From DAIDKA01 sp036267975 (GTDB lineage Bacteria > Pseudomonadota > Gammaproteobacteria > Steroidobacterales > Steroidobacteraceae): 64,000 nucleotides of DNA. The stretch covers positions 18,167 to 82,166 of the forward strand of contig DATAVA010000066.1 of the NCBI GenBank assembly GCA_036267975.1, in the 5' to 3' direction. Below the pieces are notes generated by a model. That model worked only from the letters and a program-made list of their open reading frames with translations, was not told the DNA's origin and searched no databases. The first letter of the stretch is position 1. Every line of letters starts with the position of its first letter. The position numbers and the translations under genes were made by a program. This document shows positions 42,923-51,122 of the stretch, in pieces.

Positions 42923-44170
42923 GTGAGTAAACGTCGCGTCGTTGTAACAGGTATGGGTATGGTTTCCCCGGTTGGCAGCACCGTGCCGACGGCCTGGGAT
43001 GCCATTTTGAATGGGCGCAGCGGCATCGGCCCCATCACGCGGTTTGACGTGTCCGCCTTTCCGGTGCGCATCGGCGGACAGGTGCGTGACTTCGACCTGG
43101 CCGCATACATCTCCGCGAAAGAAGCACGGCGCATGGATGATTTCATGCACTACGGAGTGGCCGCCGGCATTCAGGCCATGCTTGATTCCGGCTTCGATGT
43201 CGCCAAGAGCGACGCGGGCCGCTGCGGCGCCATCATGGGGGCCGGCATCGGCGGCCTCGGCACCATCGAAAGCGAATACGGCGAGTACCTGAAGGCACAC
43301 AACCCGCGCCGGATCTCCCCCTTCTTCGTGCCGGCCACGATCATCAACATGATCGCCGGGCACCTGTCGATCAGATTCGGTCTGAAGGGCCCGAACCTCG
43401 GGGTGGTCAGCGCCTGCACGACCTCGACCCATGCCATCGGCTTCGGCATGCGCGCCATCCAGTACGGGGATGCCGACATGATCATCGCGGGAGGCTCCGA
43501 GATGGCCACGACCGTGTGCGGTCTGGCGAGCTTCGCGCAGGCCAAGGCGCTCTCGAGCCGCAACGATTCGCCGCAGGAGGCGAGCCGCCCGTGGGATAAG
43601 GATCGCGACGGTTTCGTGCTCAGCGACGGCGGTGGCGCGGTCGTGCTCGAAGAGCTGGAACATGCGCGGGCCCGCGGCGCGACGATCTACGCCGAAATGG
43701 CCGGCTTCGGCATGAGCAGCGATGCGTACCACATCACCGCGCCGCCCGAGAATGGCGCGGGTGCGGCACTGGCCATGACGAATGCGCTGCGCGATGCGGC
43801 CATGAGCGCGCAACAGGTGCAGTACATCAATGCCCACGCGACGTCGACCGAATTGGGTGACAAGGCCGAAACCGCGGCCATCAAGGCCGCTTTCGGCGCG
43901 CACGCGTACCAGGTCGCGGTCAGTTCGACCAAGTCCATGACCGGCCATCTGCTCGGCGCCGCCGGGGTGCTGGAGGCGATCTTCAGCATTCTGGCGATCC
44001 GCGACAATGTCGCGCCGCCCACCATCAATTACCGCACTCCGGATCCGGAATGCGATCTGGATTTCGTACCCAACACTGCGCGGCAGATGCCCATCGACGT
44101 GGCGCTGTCGAACTCCTTCGGGTTCGGCGGCACCAACGGTACCCTCATCTTCCGCCGCTTCAGCGGCTGA
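42923..44170 (+). CDS. fabF: 3-oxoacyl-ACP synthase II FabF
   Basis: 415 aa elongating beta-ketoacyl-ACP synthase. Active-site Cys in V-S-A-C-T-T-S-T-H-A-I-G (about 167), His in N-A-H-A-T-S-T-E-L-G-D (about 307) and His in K-S-M-T-G-H-L-L-G-A-A-G (about 344). GTG start at 42923 gives M-S-K-R-R-V-V-V-T-G-M-G. Follows acpP by 107 bases. Confidence 0.96.
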   Translation: MSKRRVVVTGMGMVSPVGSTVPTAWDAILNGRSGIGPITRFDVSAFPVRIGGQVRDFDLAAYISAKEARRMDDFMHYGVAAGIQAMLDSGFDVAKSDAGRCGAIMGAGIGGLGTIESEYGEYLKAHNPRRISPFFVPATIINMIAGHLSIRFGLKGPNLGVVSACTTSTHAIGFGMRAIQYGDADMIIAGGSEMATTVCGLASFAQAKALSSRNDSPQEASRPWDKDRDGFVLSDGGGAVVLEELEHARARGATIYAEMAGFGMSSDAYHITAPPENGAGAALAMTNALRDAAMSAQQVQYINAHATSTELGDKAETAAIKAAFGAHAYQVAVSSTKSMTGHLLGAAGVLEAIFSILAIRDNVAPPTINYRTPDPECDLDFVPNTARQMPIDVALSNSFGFGGTNGTLIFRRFSG

Positions 44171-44173
44171 AGC

Positions 44174-45601
44174 GTGAACCCGCAGGCTCGGCAGCTGGAT
44201 GTGCCGCCCGCGGTACTGCGACGCCTGGCGAGCACCCATCCTGAACGCTATCCGGCGCTGCTCGAAAGCGCGGTCGCCGGCCCCTTGGGAAAGGTCACGA
44301 TGCTGGCGGCGCAGCCCACGGCGGTCCTGTGGAGCAGCGCCGACGGCCGTGTACACGGCCGCGGGGTTGAGCCGCGCGCAGGAAATTTTCTGGATGCACT
44401 GCAGATCTGGTGGCAGCACAGCGGCGGCGTCACCGGCGCGCAGCACTCGGACCTGCACATCGCCCGTCAAACCGGCGTGCCGTTCGCACCGGGTTGGATC
44501 ATCTACCTGGGGTACGAGCTGGCCGCCGATATCGAACCGCATCTGGTTCTGCCGCCGACGCCGCTGCCGTGGACGGCGTTTGCACTGCGCACGCCCTGCG
44601 CCCTGGTGCATGTGCTGGCCAGCGACACCGTCTGGGCGGTCGCCGAAGGCGGATCAGAAGGCCTGCTGGAGCAGGTCGTGAATGATGCCCGGCAGCTGGC
44701 AGCGCTCCCCACGGCAGCATCGTTGCCCGCGGCCGGCGCTGCGGTGGAACCTGCATTCCTCGTGACCGAGGAGGATCCCGCGCTGTACATCGCGCGGGTA
44801 CTGCGCGCCCAGGAATACATCCGGGCCGGTGATATCTATCAGGCAAACCTGTCGCGGCCGTGGCACGTGCGGCCCGCGGCCGCACCCGGCTCGAAGCCGT
44901 ACACGCAGGCATTGGACACGGCGCTGCTGTACGAGCGGCTGCGCGCGCGCAATCCGGCGCCGTTCGCGGCGCTGCTGCAGTGGGAGGGCGTGAGCGTACT
45001 GAGCTCTTCGCCCGAACGACTGCTGCGGGTCAGCGGCCGGGATGTGGACACCCGTCCCATCGCCGGTACCCGACCGCGCACGCTGCGGCCGGGCGAGGAC
45101 GCACCGGAAGCTGCAGCGCTGGTCGCGCACCCCAAGGAGCGGGCCGAGCACATCATGCTCATCGACCTGGAGCGCAATGACCTGGGGCGCGTGTGCGAGG
45201 CCGGTACCGTGGTCGTGAACGAGCTGATGGTCACGGAGACCTACGCGCATGTGCACCACATCGTCTCGAACGTCCAGGGTCGTCTGCGCGCGGGCGTGAC
45301 GCCCATCGGGGCGCTGCGGGCGGTGTTTCCTGGTGGCACCATCACGGGGTGCCCGAAATTCCGCTGCATGCAGATCATCGCGGAGCTCGAGGGGGAGGGA
45401 CGTGGCGCATTCTACGGATCGCTCGGCTATCTGACGCCCGGTGGCGAAATGGACCTTAACATCCTGATTCGCACCATGACGCTCGAGCGCGCGCAGATCA
45501 CGCTGCGCACCGGCGGTGGCATCGTTGCGGATTCGGATCCGGAGCGCGAACTCAACGAGACCCGCGCCAAGGCTCGCGGCATGCTGGCCGTGTTCGCATG
45601 A
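44174..45601 (+). CDS. pabB: Aminodeoxychorismate synthase component I PabB
   Basis: 475 aa chorismate-binding enzyme: N-terminal anthranilate-synthase-type domain, then the chorismate domain from about 195 with A-G-D-I-Y-Q-A-N-L-S-R, S-S-S-P-E-R-L-L, P-I-A-G-T-R-P-R, H-I-M-L-I-D-L-E-R-N-D-L-G-R-V and G-S-L-G-Y. The following gene is pabC, so PabB is the likely role (aminodeoxychorismate for folate). The P-I-A-G-T motif has Ala where the E. coli PabB type has Lys, as in TrpE, so the exact reaction should be treated with care. GTG start 44174, 3 bases after fabF. Confidence 0.88.
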   Translation: MNPQARQLDVPPAVLRRLASTHPERYPALLESAVAGPLGKVTMLAAQPTAVLWSSADGRVHGRGVEPRAGNFLDALQIWWQHSGGVTGAQHSDLHIARQTGVPFAPGWIIYLGYELAADIEPHLVLPPTPLPWTAFALRTPCALVHVLASDTVWAVAEGGSEGLLEQVVNDARQLAALPTAASLPAAGAAVEPAFLVTEEDPALYIARVLRAQEYIRAGDIYQANLSRPWHVRPAAAPGSKPYTQALDTALLYERLRARNPAPFAALLQWEGVSVLSSSPERLLRVSGRDVDTRPIAGTRPRTLRPGEDAPEAAALVAHPKERAEHIMLIDLERNDLGRVCEAGTVVVNELMVTETYAHVHHIVSNVQGRLRAGVTPIGALRAVFPGGTITGCPKFRCMQIIAELEGEGRGAFYGSLGYLTPGGEMDLNILIRTMTLERAQITLRTGGGIVADSDPERELNETRAKARGMLAVFA

Positions 45602-46443
45602 ATACCGATCCCCTCGTGGCCCTGGTCGATGGCCAACCGGCCACGGCACTCAGCGTCCTGGATCGCGGGCTGCATTACGGTGACGGCCTGTTCGAGACGA
45701 TCGCCTGCCGCGATGCGCGGCCCACTTTCCTTGAGCTGCACTTGCAGCGTCTGGCCGAGGGCTGCGCGCGGTTGAGTATCCGTTATGAGGATTTTCCGGG
45801 CCTCGCTGCGCGGATCGGTGAACTTGCCGCCACCCAACCCCGCAGTATCATCAAGCTCATCCTCACCCGTGGCAGCGCGACGGCGCGCGGCTATGGCGCC
45901 AGGGGCGATGAACGGGCGCATACCGTGCTGTTGCAGTATCGGTGGGCGCCGGAGGATCCGCAGCTGTGGGAGCATGGCGTGGTCGTGCGCACTGCCGTGG
46001 GGCGCTTGGGCGAGAATCCACTGCTGGCGGGTCTGAAGCACCTGAACCGCCTGGAGCAGGTCCTGATCCGCGCCGAATGGACGGATCCGCTCATCCAGGA
46101 AGCGCTGCTCTTCAGTAGCTCCGGATGGCTCGTCTCGGGCACGATGAGCAATGTGTTCCTGGTCACGGATGGTCGCCTCATGACTCCTGCAATCACCCAC
46201 GCCGGGATCCGCGGCGTCATGCGCCGGGTGGTGATCAACGCGGCGCAGAGCGGGGGCGTTGCGGTCACGCAGACGACGCTGGATGCGGCCGCGCTGGCGG
46301 CGGCAGAGGAGATCTTTCTGACCAATGCGCGTATTGGAATCTGGCCGGTGCGCGTACTGGACGGGCGCGCTCTGGCGCGCGGTCCGGTGACGCGTCAACT
46401 GCAGCAGTGGCTGCGGCCGCTGCTTGAGGCGCCGCATGCGTAA
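45598..46443 (+). CDS. pabC: Aminodeoxychorismate lyase PabC
   Basis: 281 aa fold-type IV PLP enzyme. D-R-G-L-H-Y-G-D-G-L-F-E-T near residue 22, the PLP lysine in G-L-K-H-L-N-R-L-E-Q (about 145), V-S-G-T-M-S-N-V-F-L-V and I-F-L-T-N-A. It makes 4-aminobenzoate. Overlaps pabB (ATGA) and mltG (8 bases). The same fold includes branched-chain and D-amino acid transaminases, but the location fixes the call. Confidence 0.93.
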   Translation: MNTDPLVALVDGQPATALSVLDRGLHYGDGLFETIACRDARPTFLELHLQRLAEGCARLSIRYEDFPGLAARIGELAATQPRSIIKLILTRGSATARGYGARGDERAHTVLLQYRWAPEDPQLWEHGVVVRTAVGRLGENPLLAGLKHLNRLEQVLIRAEWTDPLIQEALLFSSSGWLVSGTMSNVFLVTDGRLMTPAITHAGIRGVMRRVVINAAQSGGVAVTQTTLDAAALAAAEEIFLTNARIGIWPVRVLDGRALARGPVTRQLQQWLRPLLEAPHA

Positions 46444-47464
46444 GGCCATCTGGATTCCACTGCTGCTGGTGGTGCTGCTGATCGGGGCGGCGGTGGTCGG
46501 GCGCGTATGGCTGGCGCTGCAGTTCGAAGCGCCGGGACCGGCCACGGCAGCACTGCGCGTGACGGTCTCCCCGGGCTTGAGCGTGCGCGGGGTCCTCATC
46601 AGGCTGCAGAATGCGGGGGCGCTGCAATGCGCCGCATGCACCCAGCTTTATCTGCGACTGACGGGCCGCACGCTGACCATCAAGGCCGGCGATTACGAAG
46701 TCGATGCCCATGCCAGTCCCGGTGAGGTCATCGAAATGCTCGAGGCGGGGCGGGTGATCCTCGAACAACTGACGGTCGTCGAGGGCACGCGCTTCAGTGA
46801 CCTGCGGCGTGAGCTGGAAGACAACCCGCACGTGCATTCTCTGCTCAAGGGCCGCAGCGACGCCGAAGTCATGGCTGCAATGGGCCACCCTGGAGAAAAT
46901 CCGGAAGGGCGCTTTTTCCCCGACACCTACCGGTTCGCCTCGGGCACCACCGATTTGGAAATTCTCAAGCTCGCCTATGGCAAGATGCGTGATGCCCTCA
47001 TCGAGGCCTGGAGCATGCGCGCCGCGGACCTGCCGCTGCAGTCACCCGATCAGGCGTTGACGCTCGCTTCCATGGTCGAGAAGGAAACCGGCCTGGCGGC
47101 GGAGCGACCACGCATTGCCGGAGTGTTCATGGCGCGGCTGCGCATCGGCATGCGCCTGCAGTCCGACCCGACCGTGATCTACGGGTTGGGCTCCGCCTAC
47201 GACGGCCACATTCACGAACGCGACCTGACCATGGATACGCCCTATAACACCTACACCCGCGCCGGCCTGCCGCCTACGCCCATCGCGCTGCCGGGCCGCG
47301 CCGCATTGCTGGCGGTGGTGCGGCCGGAGGAAACCGGTGACCTGTATTTCGTCGCGACTGGCGATGGGCAGGGCGGCCACCATTTTTCGGCGACCCTGGC
47401 CGAGCACAACCTGGCCGTTCAACACTATCTGCAGAAGCTGCGCGGCGCGGTTACCCATCCATGA
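46436..47464 (+). CDS. mltG: Endolytic murein transglycosylase MltG
   Basis: 342 aa inner-membrane protein: one N-terminal helix (about 6-26), a LysM-like region, then the YceG domain with V-V-E-G-T-R-F, F-F-P-D-T-Y-R-F, A-S-M-V-E-K-E-T (catalytic Glu), R-L-Q-S-D-P-T-V-I-Y-G and Y-N-T-Y. It cuts nascent glycan strands. ATG 46436 is preferred over a TTG 12 bases upstream. Confidence 0.94.
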   Translation: MRKAIWIPLLLVVLLIGAAVVGRVWLALQFEAPGPATAALRVTVSPGLSVRGVLIRLQNAGALQCAACTQLYLRLTGRTLTIKAGDYEVDAHASPGEVIEMLEAGRVILEQLTVVEGTRFSDLRRELEDNPHVHSLLKGRSDAEVMAAMGHPGENPEGRFFPDTYRFASGTTDLEILKLAYGKMRDALIEAWSMRAADLPLQSPDQALTLASMVEKETGLAAERPRIAGVFMARLRIGMRLQSDPTVIYGLGSAYDGHIHERDLTMDTPYNTYTRAGLPPTPIALPGRAALLAVVRPEETGDLYFVATGDGQGGHHFSATLAEHNLAVQHYLQKLRGAVTHP

Positions 47465-48084
47465 GTTCCGCACGCTTCATCACGCTCGAAGGCATCGAGG
47501 GCGCGGGCAAGTCTACCGTGGCACGTTTCATCCTCGATTGGCTGAGTGCGCGCAATCTACCCGCGGTGCTCACGCGCGAACCGGGCGGCACGCCGCTGGC
47601 GGAGCGCGTGCGCGCGCTGGTGCTCGAAGCGGATGGTGAGGCGCTGCCGCCCGCCGCCGAGCTGCTGCTCATGTTCGCGGCACGCAGCATCCACCTGGCG
47701 AATCTGATTCGCCCGGCGCTCGCGCGCGGCGAGTGGGTCATCTGCGACCGCTTCACTGACGCCACGCGCGCCTATCAGGGCGCGGGCCGTGGCCTTGATC
47801 CGGCGTGCATCGAAGCGCTCGCGACGCTGGTACATGCGGACCTGGCGCCCGATCTGACCCTGCTGCTGGACCTGCCGGTGGCGACGGGTCTGGCGCGCGC
47901 ACGGGCGCGCCCCGGACGCACCGACCGGTTCGAGCAGGAACGCGGGCCGTTCTTTGAGCGCGTCCGCGCCGCGTACCTGAATATCGCGCGCGCCGACAGC
48001 CAGCGCTTCCGCATCGTGGACGCCGGACGTGAACTGCCGCTCGTGCAGGCTGCCGTGGCCGCGGCACTGGAGGCCTTGCTGTGA
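47461..48084 (+). CDS. tmk: Thymidylate kinase Tmk
   Basis: 207 aa. P-loop G-I-E-G-A-G-K-S-T near residue 12, T-R-E-P-G-G-T-P-L-A-E, D-R-F-T-D-A-T-R-A-Y-Q-G-A-G-R-G, and an Arg-rich LID R-A-R-A-R-P-G-R-T-D-R-F-E. It converts dTMP to dTDP. Overlaps mltG and holB by 4 bases each. Confidence 0.96.
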   Translation: MSSARFITLEGIEGAGKSTVARFILDWLSARNLPAVLTREPGGTPLAERVRALVLEADGEALPPAAELLLMFAARSIHLANLIRPALARGEWVICDRFTDATRAYQGAGRGLDPACIEALATLVHADLAPDLTLLLDLPVATGLARARARPGRTDRFEQERGPFFERVRAAYLNIARADSQRFRIVDAGRELPLVQAAVAAALEALL

Positions 48085-49052
48085 CCCGGTCCGTCGCGGC
48101 GGCGGCGTGGCTCGAACCGGCGCGGGCGCAGCTCGCTGCGGCCGTCCGGCACGATCGGGTAGCGCACGCATTGCTGATTCAGGACGTGCCGGGGGCCGGT
48201 GGTGATCGGCTGGCGTTGTGGATGGCGCAATTGCTGTTGTGCCTGGCGCCGACGCCTGCGGGTCCCTGTGGTGATTGTGCCGGCTGCACCAGCGTGCGCG
48301 AGAACCGTCACCCGGACTTCACGCGCGTCGGGCTCGTCGATGACTCCAAGCAGATCCGGGTGGAGCAGGCGCGCGAACTGTCCGCCCACCTGGCCCTCGC
48401 CAGTTACCAGGGCGGATACAAGGTCGCGCTGATCGATCCGGCCGATGCGCTGAACTGGAATGCCGCCAATGCCCTGCTCAAGACACTTGAAGAGCCGCCC
48501 GCGCGCACCGTGCTGATGCTGGTCGCGCAGCAGCCGTCGCGGTTGCCGGCGACCATCCGCAGCCGCTGCCAACGACTGCGGATCCGCGCACCGGAGCGCG
48601 AACCGGCGCTGAACTGGCTGGCGCAATTCGCAGGCGAGGGTCCGTGGGGGGCGGTGCTGGATGTGATCGGCAACGCGCCGCTGCTGGCCGCGGAACTGGA
48701 CCCGCGGGCGGTGCTGCAGATCCGCGATGAAACCGTCACGGGGTTGGGTGACCTTCTCGCCCGGCGTGCGGATGCGGCGCAGCTGGCCGACAGCTGGGGC
48801 CGCACTGAACTTGGCCTGCGCCTGGCCTGTCTTGAGAACTGGCTCACGGAACGTATCCGCCGGGCCTTGGGCGCCGGGACATATTCCATGGAAATGCGGG
48901 ATGGTGCGCACCCGGGTCGCCTTGATCCGGGGTCAAATGCCCCTCAGCTTTTCGATCTGCTGGAGCAGCTGCGTGCCCTGCGGGCGGCCCTGGCGACCCC
49001 GGTGAATCGTTCGCTGGTGCTGGAGAGCCTGTTACGCTCACTGACTGTCTAA
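48081..49052 (+). CDS. holB: DNA polymerase III delta-prime subunit HolB
   Basis: 323 aa AAA+ clamp-loader subunit. Zinc-finger cysteines in L-L-C-L then G-P-C-G-D-C-A-G-C near residues 53-71, L-I-D-P-A-D-A-L-N-W-N-A-A-N-A-L-L-K-T-L-E-E-P-P, and R-L-P-A-T-I-R-S-R-C-Q sensor region. No Walker A, as usual for delta-prime. GTG start overlapping tmk stop. Confidence 0.94.
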   Translation: MTRSVAAAAWLEPARAQLAAAVRHDRVAHALLIQDVPGAGGDRLALWMAQLLLCLAPTPAGPCGDCAGCTSVRENRHPDFTRVGLVDDSKQIRVEQARELSAHLALASYQGGYKVALIDPADALNWNAANALLKTLEEPPARTVLMLVAQQPSRLPATIRSRCQRLRIRAPEREPALNWLAQFAGEGPWGAVLDVIGNAPLLAAELDPRAVLQIRDETVTGLGDLLARRADAAQLADSWGRTELGLRLACLENWLTERIRRALGAGTYSMEMRDGAHPGRLDPGSNAPQLFDLLEQLRALRAALATPVNRSLVLESLLRSLTV

Positions 49053-49068
49053 ACACACCAACACGGCA

Positions 49069-49410
49069 ATGGGACCAAAACCCGGACTTCTCACCCTCAC
49101 GATCAAGGACAAAAGCGCCTTGTATCTGGCGTACATGCCCTTTGTGCGCAATGGCGGGCTGTTCATCCCGACCAACAGCAACTACCGCCTGGGCGATGAG
49201 GTGTTCATGCTGCTGAACCTGATGGGCGAGGATGAGAAGCTGCCGGTGGCGGGGCGGGTGATCTGGGTGACGCCCAAGGGCGCACAGGGCAAGCGCACCG
49301 CCGGCATCGGCGTGCAGTTCAGCGAGCAGGATCGCGGCCAGACCCAGAAAAAAATCGAGACCTATCTGGCCGGAGCACTCTCCGGTGACAAAGCGACCCA
49401 TACGATGTAG
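49069..49410 (+). CDS. pilZ: PilZ domain protein (type IV pilus type)
   Basis: 113 aa single PilZ domain. L-Y-L-A-Y-M-P-F-V-R-N-G-G-L-F-I-P-T near the start and V-I-W-V-T-P-K-G, G-I-G-V-Q-F. It lacks the R-x-x-x-R pattern needed for c-di-GMP binding, as in the type IV pilus PilZ subgroup, so it probably works by protein contacts in pilus biogenesis. Position after holB is the standard one. Confidence 0.93.
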   Translation: MGPKPGLLTLTIKDKSALYLAYMPFVRNGGLFIPTNSNYRLGDEVFMLLNLMGEDEKLPVAGRVIWVTPKGAQGKRTAGIGVQFSEQDRGQTQKKIETYLAGALSGDKATHTM

Positions 49411-49421
49411 TGGTCGCCCCG

Positions 49422-49982
49422 ATGCGAACCCCAATAATTTTTGCCGCGACCGCCATCACACTCGCGGTGGTGGGACTGTGTGCGTGTACGGCGGGCAGGC
49501 TCACCGCTGCGGACTCGCCGCGCGACGCACCGCAGGTGGCGCCCGCGGCACCGTTCGGCCCTGTGAGCGCGGTGACGGTGACCTTCAGCGATGAAGCGCA
49601 GCAGCTGGCGGTCACCGACGCCCGGCTTACCCCGGATGCGGTGGCCGTGGCCGTCGAACACGAGCTGCAGGTCCACCAGCTCTACGCACCCGCCTCGGCC
49701 AGCGTCCATCGCTCCTTGGCCATCACCGTGGAGAACTTCACCAACGAGCTGGCCAGCAACACCCGGATCCTGGGCTTCACCTACCGTAATGTGATGCTGA
49801 ACGCGATGGTGCAGGTGCAAGGCGCCGCGGCTGCGGCGCAACCGCCGTTCGACGTGCACGCCCGGGTGCGCATCACCAGCCGCGCCACCGCGGCCGAAGG
49901 CAGCTCACTGGCGCAGCTCTACACGCGATTTGCGGTGGTGACCGTGGCGGCGCTGCGCGGCGTGGAGCCGCCGTCGCCGTAA
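49422..49982 (+). CDS. Putative lipoprotein of unknown function
   Basis: 186 aa. N-terminal helix A-A-T-A-I-T-L-A-V-V-G ending in a lipobox-like L-C-A-C-T, so likely a lipoprotein. The rest (about 40-180) is a mixed alpha/beta domain with no motif I recognise, predicted periplasmic or outer-membrane facing. ATG 49422 is chosen over a GTG overlapping the pilZ stop. It converges on the next gene with 3 bases between. Confidence 0.7.
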   Translation: MRTPIIFAATAITLAVVGLCACTAGRLTAADSPRDAPQVAPAAPFGPVSAVTVTFSDEAQQLAVTDARLTPDAVAVAVEHELQVHQLYAPASASVHRSLAITVENFTNELASNTRILGFTYRNVMLNAMVQVQGAAAAAQPPFDVHARVRITSRATAAEGSSLAQLYTRFAVVTVAALRGVEPPSP

Positions 49983-49985
49983 GGG

Positions 49986-51059
49986 CTAGCGGGACTGGTG
50001 CAGTCCGACCGCGCCGGTCGTCAGGCCGCCGCGCAGGACATAGGCATCGAAGCCGCGTTCCACGAGGATGTAAGCGGCCGCCGAACTGCGGCGTCCCGTG
50101 TCGCAATACACCACGTAGGGCGTCTTCGGATCCAGCGTCGAGAGCTTCAGCCGGATGAAGTACAGCGGGATGTTCAAGGATCCCTCGATGCTCATGTTCT
50201 GATGCTCGCTGGGCAGGCGCACGTCCAGCCAGCGTCCGCCGCGCGCGACGATGTCGCGGGCCTGGTCGTAGTTGGCCCACTGCAGCAGCGGCTCGTTCAT
50301 CAGCTCGCGGAAATCATCCTTGGCCAGCCGCATCAGCACCCCATCGGTCTGCATGGTGATGGTGGCATTGCGCTTCGCTTCGGCGATCAGCGCCTCTTCG
50401 CCGAAGGTATCGCCGACGCTCAGCTCGGCCAGCTTGATGCCGTCACGGTTCAATGGGGTCTCGCGCGTCACCACGCATTGGCCCTTGACGATGACGTAAA
50501 AGAAATCACCTTCATCGCCCTGCTTGATGATCACATCGCCGGCCCGGTACGGAACGCGCTGCATGCGCATGAAGATCGCCTGGATATTCGCCGGCGGGAT
50601 GCGATGGAACGAACGCGTCTGCAGCAGCGTCGTCATCCAGTCATCGCCGTTGATGCCGCCGTTCGCCTGCGTCTGCAGTTCCTCGACCTCATAGGTCCCG
50701 GTCTGGTCCCACGTGATCATTACATCGAGCAGTTCGCTGTCGATGGTGAGATAGGAAATTTCATCCACCGCGCGCGCGCTGACGCTGCGCGGCAGGGTCG
50801 GGGAGAGCGGATTGCGCGCATCGGCCGTGCCACCGCGGATCATGCCGACCGTGCGCTCGCCCTCGCGCAGTTCGACCATGCCGCTCACCAGCCAGACTTT
50901 GCGCTTGTCGGTATCGCCTTCCTTGAACAGGTAGCGGCCCGCCGACATGGTGCGAATGCTGACTTTCTTCGCCAGCGCGGCAATGTTCTCGCGTTTCAGG
51001 CCATCCAGCGGTGCGAAGGTCTTGAGTACCTGAACGCTGGCTTCACGTTCCTCGGTCAT
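49986..51059 (-). CDS. Double cyclic-nucleotide-binding-like / rhodanese protein
   Basis: 357 aa in three parts: a first cNMP-binding-fold domain (about 10-125), a second better conserved one (about 150-265; Y-R-A-G-D-V-I-I-K-Q-G-D-E-G-D-F-F-Y-V-I, then V-G-D-T-F-G-E-E-A-L-I), and a C-terminal rhodanese (about 270-357) with V-V-Y-C-D-T-G-R-R-S-S-A-A-A. The active-site Cys is present and the loop C-D-T-G-R-R is the size seen in sulfurtransferases. The phosphate-binding cassette of domain 2 lacks the Arg usual in cAMP receptors, so the ligand is uncertain. No HTH, so not a CRP-type regulator. Likely a cytoplasmic sensor; function unknown. Confidence 0.85.
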   Translation of the reverse strand: MTEEREASVQVLKTFAPLDGLKRENIAALAKKVSIRTMSAGRYLFKEGDTDKRKVWLVSGMVELREGERTVGMIRGGTADARNPLSPTLPRSVSARAVDEISYLTIDSELLDVMITWDQTGTYEVEELQTQANGGINGDDWMTTLLQTRSFHRIPPANIQAIFMRMQRVPYRAGDVIIKQGDEGDFFYVIVKGQCVVTRETPLNRDGIKLAELSVGDTFGEEALIAEAKRNATITMQTDGVLMRLAKDDFRELMNEPLLQWANYDQARDIVARGGRWLDVRLPSEHQNMSIEGSLNIPLYFIRLKLSTLDPKTPYVVYCDTGRRSSAAAYILVERGFDAYVLRGGLTTGAVGLHQSR

Positions 51060-51122
51060 TGGCACGGCTGATCAATGGGTGATGACACGCTCTGCGGCTA
51101 AGCTTTTGATGGTAGCACAGCA

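Noticed and set aside
42785..44611. A 608-codon minus-strand frame over acpP-fabF-pabB
   Set aside because: Antisense to fabF and its neighbours, with His/Arg/Gly-rich composition typical of GC-rich shadow frames.
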